DNA of 14,830 nucleotides, from the NCBI GenBank assembly GCA_023485185.1, contig JAMCZP010000026.1, forward strand, positions 1 to 14,830, in the 5' to 3' direction. Positions 6,688 to 14,269 of this stretch are shown piece after piece (positions within the stretch are counted from its first letter, which is position 1; every line of letters begins with the position of its first letter). This DNA comes from Gammaproteobacteria bacterium. Lineage in GTDB: Bacteria; Pseudomonadota; Gammaproteobacteria; Pseudomonadales; Halomonadaceae. The notes beneath the pieces are model-generated. The model worked only from the letters and a program-made list of their open reading frames with translations, was not told the origin of the DNA and did no database searches. A program made the position numbers and the translations under genes.

Positions 6688-8346
6688 ATGTCTGTAACGA
6701 CCAAGTCTATAACAGAGACTGAACAGGCGGCTGACACTGTGCTCAGCATTCGCAACGTAAGCGTCGCGCTACCCAAAGGGGCTGATCGTACCCTTGCGGT
6801 TGAGAATGTCAGCTACGACGTGAAGCGTGGGGAAATCATGTGCGTGGTGGGCGAATCCGGCTCCGGCAAGTCGATGGCGGCCAATGCCGTGATGGGACTG
6901 CTGCCTAAAGGGGTGCGCGCCACCCAGGGTGAGATTTTGTTCGAGGGGCAGAACCTACTCGCCCTGACAGAAAAGCAGCACCGCTTCCTGCGCGGCTTAA
7001 AGATTGGCATGATCTTTCAAGAGCCGATGACCGCCCTTAACCCGCTGATGCGCGTGGGTGCACAGATTGCTGAAGTGTTCGAAGCCCACGGCCAGCTAAC
7101 ACCAAAAGAGCGTCAGGCCCGCGCTTTAGAACTATTGATCGAAGTCGGCATTCCACAGCCGGAAAAAGCCATTCGCGCCTACCCCTTCGAGCTTTCCGGC
7201 GGCCAGCGCCAGCGGGTAATGATTGCCATGGCACTAGCGCTAGAGCCTATTTTGCTCATCGCCGATGAGCCCACCACCGCGCTGGACGTTACCACCCAAG
7301 CGCAGATACTTGAGCTGATTCGCGACTTACAGCAGCGCCGAGGTATGTCGGTGATGTTTATCACCCACGACTTTGGCGTGGTGGCCGAAATTGCCAATCG
7401 TGTTTGCGTGATGCGCCACGGCAAAATTGTTGAGCTAGGCGAAGCAAAAGCGGTGCTTGAAAACCCACAGGATAGCTATACCCAAGCGCTGATTGCGGCC
7501 ATTCCCAGCAATGCGGTGCCGCCCCACCGCGAGAGCAGCCAAGTCGCCCCGTTGCTTGAGATTAAACAGCTTAATAAAGTGTTTCGCTCCCGGGGTGGAT
7601 TGTTTAAGCCTGCCCGGGAAGTGCGCGCCCTTGAAGATGTATCGCTTACCTTAGCCCGCGGCGAAACGGTGGGCATTGTGGGTGAATCCGGTTCGGGAAA
7701 ATCTACTCTAGGCCGTTGTGTGGTGCGCCTTGAGCACCCAGACAATGGCGAGCTGCTGCTGGATGGTATCAACCTTTCACAGCTCAAAGGCGATGCGCTA
7801 CGCCGGGAGCGCCATCGGGTGCAGATGATTTTTCAAGACCCCTATGCCTCATTGAACCCACGCACTAAAGTGGGCATGGCGATTGCCCAAGGGCCGATTG
7901 CCAATGGTACGCCAAAAGCCGCAGCATTTAAGCAGGCAGGTGAACTGCTGGAATTGGTTGGCTTAGGTGCCAGCGCCGTGGAGCGTTATCCGCATGAATT
8001 TTCTGGTGGCCAGCGCCAGCGTATCGGCATTGCACGGGCGTTGGCGCTTAACCCCGAACTGATTGTGGCGGATGAAGCCGTATCAGCCTTGGATGTATCC
8101 ATTCAGGCGCAAGTGTTAGCGCTACTTGAGGAGCTTAAACAGCGCCTCTCGCTGTCGCTGCTATTTATTACCCACGACCTCCGCGTCGCCGCGCAGATTT
8201 GCGACCGTATTGTAGTCATGCAGCACGGTCGCATTGTGGAGCAAGGCAGCGCCGAACAGATTTTTCTTGCCCCCCGTGAGGCGTATACCCAAGCGTTGCT
8301 CAATGCGATCCCCGGCCGCGAAGTGCCGGTGGCAGACACGGCATAA
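6688..8346 (+). CDS. ABC importer ATPase with two fused nucleotide-binding domains (DppD-DppF type)
   Basis: A 552-residue cytoplasmic ATPase that carries both energising domains of the importer in one chain. Domain 1 has Walker A GESGSGKS at 55-62, signature LSGGQRQ at 169-175, Walker B LLIADEP at 189-195 and switch histidine H227. Domain 2 has Walker A at 332-339, signature FSGGQRQ at 438-444, Walker B LIVADEA at 458-464 and H496. Each domain ends in the [11 protein letters not shown] / [11 protein letters not shown] tail typical of oligopeptide ATPases. The [10 protein letters not shown] form of the second Walker B is as in GsiA-like fused ATPases, so both sites look active. The ribosome site AGGAG overlaps the previous stop codon and lies seven bases before the ATG. 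The fusion explains why no separate DppF gene is present. Confidence 0.95.
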   Translation: MSVTTKSITETEQAADTVLSIRNVSVALPKGADRTLAVENVSYDVKRGEIMCVVGESGSGKSMAANAVMGLLPKGVRATQGEILFEGQNLLALTEKQHRFLRGLKIGMIFQEPMTALNPLMRVGAQIAEVFEAHGQLTPKERQARALELLIEVGIPQPEKAIRAYPFELSGGQRQRVMIAMALALEPILLIADEPTTALDVTTQAQILELIRDLQQRRGMSVMFITHDFGVVAEIANRVCVMRHGKIVELGEAKAVLENPQDSYTQALIAAIPSNAVPPHRESSQVAPLLEIKQLNKVFRSRGGLFKPAREVRALEDVSLTLARGETVGIVGESGSGKSTLGRCVVRLEHPDNGELLLDGINLSQLKGDALRRERHRVQMIFQDPYASLNPRTKVGMAIAQGPIANGTPKAAAFKQAGELLELVGLGASAVERYPHEFSGGQRQRIGIARALALNPELIVADEAVSALDVSIQAQVLALLEELKQRLSLSLLFITHDLRVAAQICDRIVVMQHGRIVEQGSAEQIFLAPREAYTQALLNAIPGREVPVADTA

Positions 8347-8371
8347 TGTTTTAAAAGGAAAGGATAACGGG

Positions 8372-9754
8372 ATGCGGATAACCCTGGAGGCATTGCGCGC
8401 CATTGTAGGCCCTGCCCATGTATTGACCGGTGACGATGTGCACAGCCGCCGTGTCGATTGGATGACCGGCGCGCCCTGCCAAGCGGGCGCCATTGTGCGT
8501 CCAGCGAATACCGAGCAAATCGCCGCCGTTATGCAGGCGTGTCACGCAGTGCAGCAGCCTGTCGTCACCCACGGCGGGTTAACCGGTCTGGTGCATGGCG
8601 GTGAGGCGAGCGTGGATGAACTGGTCATCTCGCTTGAACGTATGAGCGCCATTGAAGAGATCGATCAAGTGGGCGGCACTCTCACCGTGCAAGCGGGCAC
8701 ACCGCTGCAGCGGGTTCAGGAAGCCGCACGAGAAGTCGGCCTGCAGTTTCCGCTGGACTTAGGTGCTAGGGGCAGTTGCACCATTGGCGGCAATATCGCC
8801 ACTAATGCCGGTGGCGTTCGGGTGATCCGCTACGGCATGATGCGCCAGCAGGTGTTGGGGCTAGAAGCCGTTATGGCTGACGGCCGTGTGGTTAGCTCCA
8901 TGAACAGGATGCTGAAAAACAACGCGGGCTTCGATTTAAAGCAGCTGTTTATCGGCAGCGAAGGCACCCTGGGCATTGTGACCCGCGCGGTACTGCGCCT
9001 TCAGCCGCCGACGCCCAGCGAGCAAACGGCGATGGTAGCCTGCCCTTCGTTTGAAGCGTTAACCGGACTGCTTAGCCACATGGGCAGAGCGCTCGGCGGT
9101 GGCCTGGGCGCTTTTGAAGTGATGTGGCAAAACCACTACCGCCTGCTCACCGAAACCCTGGGTCGCCACACCTCGCCTATTGCCACTGAACACCCCTTTT
9201 ATGTGATCATTGACTCCCTGGGCAGCGACGCCGAGCGCAATGCCACCCAATTCAGCGAAGCATTGGAAAGTGCGCTAGAGGAAGGTCTGATCGTTGATGC
9301 GGTGATTGCGCAGTCGATTACCCAGCGTGATGGGCTATGGGCAATTCGTGAAGATATTGAAGGATTGGTCAAAGGCCTCTCCCCGGTTCTCACCTTTGAT
9401 GTCAGCCTGCCGATTGCCGATATGCAGCGCTACACCGATGCCCTGGAAGCACAGCTAACCCAGCGCTGGGCAGAAGCACGGCTAGTTGTGTTTGGTCACC
9501 TGGGCGATGGCAACCTACATATTTCTGTTTGCGCGGGAAGCGCTGAAGTGGAGGTGCGCCGCGAAGTGGAGGCCATGGTCTACCAGCCGCTGGCAGCGCT
9601 GGGTGGCTCGGTCTCAGCTGAGCACGGCATCGGCCTGGAGAAGCGCCCCTGGCTAAGCACCTGCCGTTCCAGTGCAGAGATTGAGTTGATGCATACGCTC
9701 AAGCAGGCGCTAGACCCGCTTAATCTATTGAATCGCGGTAAAGTACTTCAATAA
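8372..9754 (+). CDS. FAD-linked 2-hydroxyacid dehydrogenase (GlcD / D-2-hydroxyglutarate dehydrogenase-like)
   Basis: A 460-residue flavoenzyme that should oxidise a D-2-hydroxyacid to the 2-oxoacid. Residues about 38-212 form the PCMH-type FAD-binding domain (VVTHGGLTGLVHGG at 64-77, then GSCTIGGNIATNAGG at 134-148, and FIGSEGTLGIVTR at 193-205). Residues about 215-458 form the FAD-oxidase C-terminal domain. In it GHLGDGNLH (375-383) and EHGIG (417-421) supply H376, H383 and E417, the metal and substrate-binding set known in D-2-hydroxyglutarate and related D-lactate dehydrogenases. The frame is open further upstream, but ATG 8372 has an AAGGA seven bases before it and gives the normal N-terminus. 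It lies 25 bases after the ATPase gene, so it belongs to the importer operon. Substrate choice among glycolate, lactate, hydroxyglutarate or another hydroxyacid is not resolved. Confidence 0.88.
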   Translation: MRITLEALRAIVGPAHVLTGDDVHSRRVDWMTGAPCQAGAIVRPANTEQIAAVMQACHAVQQPVVTHGGLTGLVHGGEASVDELVISLERMSAIEEIDQVGGTLTVQAGTPLQRVQEAAREVGLQFPLDLGARGSCTIGGNIATNAGGVRVIRYGMMRQQVLGLEAVMADGRVVSSMNRMLKNNAGFDLKQLFIGSEGTLGIVTRAVLRLQPPTPSEQTAMVACPSFEALTGLLSHMGRALGGGLGAFEVMWQNHYRLLTETLGRHTSPIATEHPFYVIIDSLGSDAERNATQFSEALESALEEGLIVDAVIAQSITQRDGLWAIREDIEGLVKGLSPVLTFDVSLPIADMQRYTDALEAQLTQRWAEARLVVFGHLGDGNLHISVCAGSAEVEVRREVEAMVYQPLAALGGSVSAEHGIGLEKRPWLSTCRSSAEIELMHTLKQALDPLNLLNRGKVLQ

Positions 9755-9763
9755 CCGTTTTAA

Positions 9764-9790
9764 GTTAATCATTAACACTGTTTACTGTTT
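9764..9790. repeat. Short palindrome plus tandem heptamer before the aminotransferase gene
   Basis: In the 47 bases between the dehydrogenase and aminotransferase genes, GTTAAT-C-ATTAAC (9764-9776) is a perfect palindrome around one base, followed at once by ACTGTTT twice in tandem (9777-9790). The stretch is AT-rich compared with its flanks. It could be an internal regulatory site or chance. The ribosome site AGGA follows at 9792-9795. Confidence 0.35.
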
Positions 9791-9801
9791 TAGGACTTAC
9801 C

Positions 9802-10926
9802 ATGCCCTGCCAAAGTACGCCCCGTTATCCCCAGCACTTAACTGGCGAAGGCCCGCATAACCCCTTCCCCGGTATCAAAGTATTAGAGCGCCGCATTGGC
9901 AAGCAGATACCCCACCGTCTGGGCTCTAACGAAGGCCTGGATATGCCCCACCGCGCTCTGCGCGAGCACTTTGGCGATGCCCTGGCCGAACACGTTTACT
10001 GTTACGGCGATGCCGAAGCACTGGGCGTGCGCCAACGCTTGAGCGCACAGCAAGGTATTGCGCTGGAAACGATGCTGGTAGATGCCGGTGCGGACAGCTT
10101 GATTGCCCTGGCCCTGCGCACCACCTGCGAACCGGGCGACACCGTAGTGAGCACCGCAGGCACCTACCCCACCCTGGGCTATTTCGCCAAAGGCCAGGGC
10201 TGTCGCCTGATTGAGCCCAGCTACTATGAAGCGCCGGGCGTGCTAGCCCCTGACTTGGAAGCCCTTATAGCAGCGTCACATCAGGAAAACGCGCGGCTGG
10301 TGTATCTGGCCAACCCGGATAACCCCAGTGGCCATTTACATAGCGACAGCGCGATACTCAAGCTGCGCGAGGCGCTGCCAGATACCTGCTGGCTGCTATT
10401 AGACGAAGCCTATGGGGATTTCCGCGATGACGCGGGCAGCGAGTTTGCTGCCAGAGCAATCCCAGGAGTAATCCGCCTGCGCACGCTCTCCAAAGCCCAC
10501 GGTTTGGCTGGCTTGCGCATTGGCTACGCCATCGCCGACCCCGAAGTGCTGGCGATGATGATGAAGGTGCGTATTCACTATTCGGTATCGTCGCTGACCC
10601 TGGCCGCTGCCGAAGTGGTACTCGACCATCCCGACGAAGTACACCAGCACGTTGCCGATGTGAAAGCCCGCCGCGAGCAATTGGCAGCGCACTTCCGCGC
10701 ACTCGGTGCCGATGTGTTGCCCAGCGCCACCAACTTTATCGGCATTCGCCTACCCAGCGCTGACCTCGCCGCCGAGGTACATCAGCAATTGCTAGACAAA
10801 GGCGTGTTAGTGGCTCGCTTAGCGCATCCTGAGCTTGCCAATGTGATACGTATTACCGCCGTACAAGCAGCGCTCGAGCCTGGAAGATTGGGTGCTCTCG
10901 AACAGGCTATTAAAGGACACGCCTGA
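9802..10926 (+). CDS. PLP-dependent aminotransferase, fold type I, HisC-like
   Basis: A 374-residue class I/II aminotransferase closest in pattern to histidinol-phosphate aminotransferases. Visible cofactor contacts are Y69-G-D-A-E near the N-terminus, NPDNPSG at 171-177, D201 in LLLDEAYGDF, the Schiff-base lysine K231 in TLSKAHGLAGLRIGY with R239, and the C-terminal substrate-carboxylate arginine R350 in VIRIT. The length is normal. AGGA lies six bases before the ATG. It is the last gene of the plus-strand importer run, 47 bases after the dehydrogenase gene and convergent with the IlvE-like gene beyond a palindromic repeat. Because it sits in a catabolic locus and not among his genes, I read it as a HisC-like enzyme acting on an amine or amino acid set free locally; a true histidine-synthesis role is unlikely but not excluded. 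Confidence 0.88.
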   Translation: MPCQSTPRYPQHLTGEGPHNPFPGIKVLERRIGKQIPHRLGSNEGLDMPHRALREHFGDALAEHVYCYGDAEALGVRQRLSAQQGIALETMLVDAGADSLIALALRTTCEPGDTVVSTAGTYPTLGYFAKGQGCRLIEPSYYEAPGVLAPDLEALIAASHQENARLVYLANPDNPSGHLHSDSAILKLREALPDTCWLLLDEAYGDFRDDAGSEFAARAIPGVIRLRTLSKAHGLAGLRIGYAIADPEVLAMMMKVRIHYSVSSLTLAAAEVVLDHPDEVHQHVADVKARREQLAAHFRALGADVLPSATNFIGIRLPSADLAAEVHQQLLDKGVLVARLAHPELANVIRITAVQAALEPGRLGALEQAIKGHA

Positions 10927-10966
10927 TTCAGCTGGTAAAATTGAGCAAGCGGATGGAAAGGTGCAT

Positions 10967-11059
10967 CGAGGGCAGGTTTCCGCGAGGGCGCTGTGAACCC
11001 ATCCCTGGGCGCTACTTTTGTCATCCATGACAAAAGACCCTCGCGGAAACCTGCCCTCG
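10967..11059. repeat. Nested palindromic intergenic element, likely a dispersed repeat and bidirectional terminator
   Basis: A perfect 22-base inverted repeat (10967-10988 and 11038-11059; the arm begins CGAGGGCAGG and ends CCGCGAGGG) encloses 49 bases. Inside that loop is a second perfect hairpin, CTTTTGTCAT / ATGACAAAAG (11015-11024 and 11027-11036). It also contains two copies of GGCGCT. It fills most of the 179-base gap between two convergent genes, so it could stop transcription from both sides. Its form recalls REP- or MITE-like repeats. From memory, similar sequences recur between genes in Halomonas and Marinobacter; I could not check this. A short minus-strand open frame across it is best explained as a by-product. 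Confidence 0.8.
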
Positions 11060-11105
11060 CAGCGCGTAAGAGGGGATGCATAGCTCTAACCTCCAACCCA
11101 TATAT

Positions 11106-12059
11106 CTAAGGCGTTAACCAATGTCTGAAATCGTCCAACTCACCCCGCACCGCCTGACGATATAAGCCCTGCAGTTGCGCCGTCACGCTATCTGGGCTGA
11201 TCGGCTCGTTGACAGGCGGCGCACCCGTTCGGGTGCCGATATGGCGACCATCCAGCTCGCGAAGCGGGAGTATTTCGGCGGCGGTGCCGGTTAAGAACGC
11301 CTCATCGGCGGTGTAGAGCTCATCACGGGTAATCCGCCGCTCGCGCACTTCGATACCCAGCACCTTTTGCGCCAGTTGAATCACGCTATCCCGGGTGATG
11401 CCTTGTAGGCACGAGGTCACTTCCGGTGTGTGCAGCACGCCATCGCGGAGCAAGAAGACGTTGGCCGCTGAGGCCTCAGCCACATAGCCCTCCGGGTCGA
11501 GCATGATGGTTTCATCGAAACCGGCTTTGATCGCGGTATTTAGCGCCAGTATCGAGTTGACGTAGTGGCCATTGGTTTTCGCCCGGCAGAGGCTGATATT
11601 GACGTGGTGGCGCGCCCAGGAAGAGGTCAGCGCACGCAAGCCGTGGGTCGCGGCCTGGGGTGAAATATAGGGGCCTAAATCCCAGGCGGTCACCATGACG
11701 TGGGTGGTTAATCCTTGAGCACGCAGTCCCATGCCTTCCGCGCCGAAAAATACCGTGGGCTTGAGATAGGCGCTGCTAAGGTTGTTTTTCGCCAAGCACT
11801 GGCGCTGAGCATCGATTAGTTTAGCTTCACTAAACGGCAGCGGCATATCCAGCGAATGAGCACTTTCTGCCAAACGACGGGTGTGCTCGGCCACACGAAA
11901 TAGATGCGTTCCACTGGGACCAGCGTAGGCGCGCACGCCCTCGAAACAGCCCATGCCGTAGTGCAGCGTATGGGTCAACACATGCACTTTAGCCTCGCGC
12001 CATTCACGCCACTCACCATCCTGCCAGATCCAGCCATCGCGATCATAAAGCGGTGTCAT
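11106..12059 (-). CDS. Branched-chain aminotransferase-like enzyme (IlvE type), PLP fold type IV
   Basis: A 317-residue fold-IV aminotransferase that follows E. coli IlvE closely along its length: KVHVLTHTLHYG at 24-35, KNNLSSAYLKP at 91-101, Schiff-base lysine K161 in AKTNGHYVNS, cofactor-binding E195 in VAEASAAN, PGITRD-equivalent QGITRD at 219-224, and the GTAAEI motif at 258-263. It should move amino groups between branched-chain or other hydrophobic amino acids and 2-oxoglutarate. I chose ATG 12059 because it overlaps the stop of deacetylase 2 (ATGA), a sign of translational coupling, and gives the usual N-terminus; a longer frame begins at 12086. It is the last gene of the minus-strand run. 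Given that setting it is probably a catabolic paralogue and not the housekeeping ilvE; D-amino acid activity, known in this fold, cannot be excluded. Confidence 0.9.
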   Translation of the reverse strand: MTPLYDRDGWIWQDGEWREWREAKVHVLTHTLHYGMGCFEGVRAYAGPSGTHLFRVAEHTRRLAESAHSLDMPLPFSEAKLIDAQRQCLAKNNLSSAYLKPTVFFGAEGMGLRAQGLTTHVMVTAWDLGPYISPQAATHGLRALTSSWARHHVNISLCRAKTNGHYVNSILALNTAIKAGFDETIMLDPEGYVAEASAANVFLLRDGVLHTPEVTSCLQGITRDSVIQLAQKVLGIEVRERRITRDELYTADEAFLTGTAAEILPLRELDGRHIGTRTGAPPVNEPISPDSVTAQLQGLYRQAVRGELDDFRHWLTP

Positions 12060-13162
12060 CGGGTTGTTTGCTCCCACTGTTGGCACCAGCTATCGATTAA
12101 GTCTTGCTGATGCGGTTGCAGGGCCTGATAGCCCCAAGCGGCAATTTCATCGTTTTGCGGATCGGGCACGGCAATCGCACTGCCCGCTAAGGCTTGGATC
12201 ACCGCGTGGCCACAGAGCGGCACATAGCCTTCTGAGTAACCGCCCTCATGAATAAACACCAGCTTGCCACCGCAACAGCGCTCGGCCAGCGCTTTAAGCT
12301 GTGCGGTCATGGTGGCGAACGCCTGGCTGTTGAGCAACATTTTGCCTAAAGGGTCTTTGGCGCAGGCGTCGTAACCGCAGGCCACCACGATGAGCTCGGG
12401 TTTAAAGGCTTCCAACGCAGGCAGCACCAGCTTTTTCATGGCGTACGCGTAGGCGCCCAGCCCGCAGCCCGGTGGCAGCGGCAGATTGAGGTTAGCGCCA
12501 GCACCAGCCCCATCGCCCTGCTCGTCAAAGCTGCCGGTTTCCAGCGGGTAGTTAGCGGCCTGATGGAGTGAAACGGTAAACACATCAGGCTCATCATAAA
12601 ACGCCGCCTGCTGGCCGTTGCCGTGGTGAACGTCCCAGTCGAGTATCGCCACGCGGTTGACCTGCCCCAAGGCCCGGGCGCGCATCACCGCCACGGGAAT
12701 ATTGCCCAGCAAGCAAAATCCACGGCCTTGATCAGCTTCAGCATGGTGGCCCGGCGGGCGGCACAGGGCGTAGGCGTTGCTCACTTCACCCAGCGCCACG
12801 GCTTCTACGGCGGCAATGGCTAACCCTGCCGACTGTCTGGCCGCAGACCAACTGCCGGGCATAAAGGGCGCGCAGTCGCCACCATTACCGCCCTGCGCCT
12901 TATCCCCTGCTTGCAGTTGTTCTAAATAGCGTGAAGTGTGAAAGCGCGATAAATCATCAATGGCGGCAGCAGGCGGTTTCACCACCCTTAGCTCGTCAAT
13001 CAGCCCACTGACTTCGAGAATATTCTTCAACCGTCGTTTGCTTTCCGGGCTTTCCGAGGCAGCTTGGGGCTGTAAAAATTCGCCGGGGGCGGAAAACACA
13101 CCAATGGCACCTAAATCGTGCCAGAAGCAGCGTTCGTGCCAGTAGAAACCGGTTCTACTCAT
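12056..13162 (-). CDS. Deacetylase 2: class II histone deacetylase-like amidohydrolase
   Basis: A 368-residue zinc hydrolase of the HDAC superfamily, similar in layout to the bacterial HDAH of Bordetella/Alcaligenes strain FB188 and to class II enzymes. Catalytic residues are all present: H139-H140 in RPPGHHA, zinc ligands D177 and H179 in DWDVHHGNG, D265 in GYDACAKDP, and Y309 in HEGGYSEGY. The N-terminal half has the class II pattern ESPESKRRLKNILEVSGL (about 37-54), unlike the two acetylpolyamine-type paralogues in the window. The enzyme is cytoplasmic and should release acetate or a short acyl group from an amide; the substrate is unknown, since bacterial members act on different acyl-lysines and amines. 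Its ATG overlaps the stop of deacetylase 3 and its stop overlaps the start of the IlvE-like gene, four bases each, so the three proteins are probably made together. Confidence 0.92.
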   Translation of the reverse strand: MSRTGFYWHERCFWHDLGAIGVFSAPGEFLQPQAASESPESKRRLKNILEVSGLIDELRVVKPPAAAIDDLSRFHTSRYLEQLQAGDKAQGGNGGDCAPFMPGSWSAARQSAGLAIAAVEAVALGEVSNAYALCRPPGHHAEADQGRGFCLLGNIPVAVMRARALGQVNRVAILDWDVHHGNGQQAAFYDEPDVFTVSLHQAANYPLETGSFDEQGDGAGAGANLNLPLPPGCGLGAYAYAMKKLVLPALEAFKPELIVVACGYDACAKDPLGKMLLNSQAFATMTAQLKALAERCCGGKLVFIHEGGYSEGYVPLCGHAVIQALAGSAIAVPDPQNDEIAAWGYQALQPHQQDLIDSWCQQWEQTTR

Positions 13163-14190
13163 GCTGTAAAACCCTGCATAAAGGCAGTCAGGTTGGCGCT
13201 TAGATGTTCGGTGGGGTAGCCGCCCTCTTGCACAACAACGGTGGGCAGCCCGAGTGCGGCTAAGCGTTTGCCGAGTTCTTCAAAGGCACCTGTTTCCAAG
13301 GTGAGACCTGCCAAGGGGTCATCTTTGTGGGCGTCTAATCCTAGCGCAACCACCACAGCCTCAGGCTGGTAGCGTTGTAGGTGGTCAATCAAAATCGCCA
13401 GTGCATCAAGATAAACATCGCCGTTGCTGCCTACCGGCAAGGGCAGATTAACGTTAGCGCCTACCCCTTCTTCGCAACCCTCTTCCTCAACGCCGCCCCA
13501 AAAAAACGGGTAGAAGTCGCTGGGGTCGGCATGCAGCGAACCCGTCCAGACATCGCTTCGGTAATAGAAAATATCCTGGGTGCCGTTGCCGTGGTGTAAA
13601 TCCACATCAATAATCGCTACTTTGGCAAAGCGTTCACGCAGCACCGTGGCAGCCAGCGCTGAGTTGTTCAGCAGGCAAAAGCCCCCGGCGCGCTCCGGCC
13701 CGGCATGGTGGCCGGGTGGGCGGCAAAGCGCGTAGGCCGTTGGCGCACCATTAAGTACCTCTTCTGCCGCCGCTTCGGCACTAGCAACCGAAGCCAGCGC
13801 GCCACGAAAGCTGGTGGCACTCAGCGGGCAGGCCATATCGTGCAGGTGCCAGCCCGCCTGACCAATAGGGTGACGCGGGTAGTGGTTACCGCCACCGCAG
13901 GGGTGAATATTGGGGGCGACAAACTCAGCGGCGTTTGGCAGATGCTGCCAACGCTCATAAATGGTTTCTAGAAACGTCAGGTAGCGCGGCGAATGGATCT
14001 GCTCTAAGCGCTTACGTAGCTTGGGTGAATCCGCTTCACTAGGCGCGGTTAGCGTTAGCCCTGCACTCGCTAAACCTTGAGTGAGCAGTTCAGCACGCTG
14101 CGGGCTTTCAGGCGAAGGCGCGGGCTGACCACGCAACAGAAAGGTCGGCGGCGCGTGGTACGCCTGGTCGGGGTGGTAGAAGCATTTCAT
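13159..14190 (-). CDS. Deacetylase 3: acetylpolyamine amidohydrolase-like, HDAC superfamily
   Basis: A 343-residue zinc hydrolase and paralogue of deacetylase 1, sharing the start MKCFYHPDQ (MKTFFHADQ there) and full-length order. Catalytic set: H161-H162 in RPPGHHAG, zinc ligands D197 and H199 in DVDLHHGNG, D286 in GLDAHKDDP, Y325 in QEGGY. The segment at about 85-128 is longer than in deacetylase 1 and contains a GGGNHYPRHPIGQ stretch. In known acetylpolyamine amidohydrolases this region forms a loop that shapes a narrow active-site entrance in the dimer. I chose ATG 14190 over the upstream in-frame TTG at 14229 by homology; the nearest purine-rich site (AAGGA) is 14 bases away, so the ribosome site is poor. 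The gap to the upstream ornithine cyclodeaminase-like gene is 79 bases, and the end overlaps deacetylase 2 by four bases. It probably deacetylates a small N-acetyl amine. Confidence 0.92.
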   Translation of the reverse strand: MKCFYHPDQAYHAPPTFLLRGQPAPSPESPQRAELLTQGLASAGLTLTAPSEADSPKLRKRLEQIHSPRYLTFLETIYERWQHLPNAAEFVAPNIHPCGGGNHYPRHPIGQAGWHLHDMACPLSATSFRGALASVASAEAAAEEVLNGAPTAYALCRPPGHHAGPERAGGFCLLNNSALAATVLRERFAKVAIIDVDLHHGNGTQDIFYYRSDVWTGSLHADPSDFYPFFWGGVEEEGCEEGVGANVNLPLPVGSNGDVYLDALAILIDHLQRYQPEAVVVALGLDAHKDDPLAGLTLETGAFEELGKRLAALGLPTVVVQEGGYPTEHLSANLTAFMQGFTA

Positions 14191-14269
14191 GGTCAAGTTC
14201 GCAATCCTTGGCGGCTCTAAACCGCTCAAGGAGAGCGGGCAGCGCGGTACGTGATTTTGTACTTTTATA

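Noticed and set aside
10782..11096. Minus-strand open frame of 104 codons spanning the palindromic repeat
   Set aside because: It runs through the inverted repeat and into the opposite-strand aminotransferase gene, has no recognisable domain, and is best explained as a by-product of the repeat.
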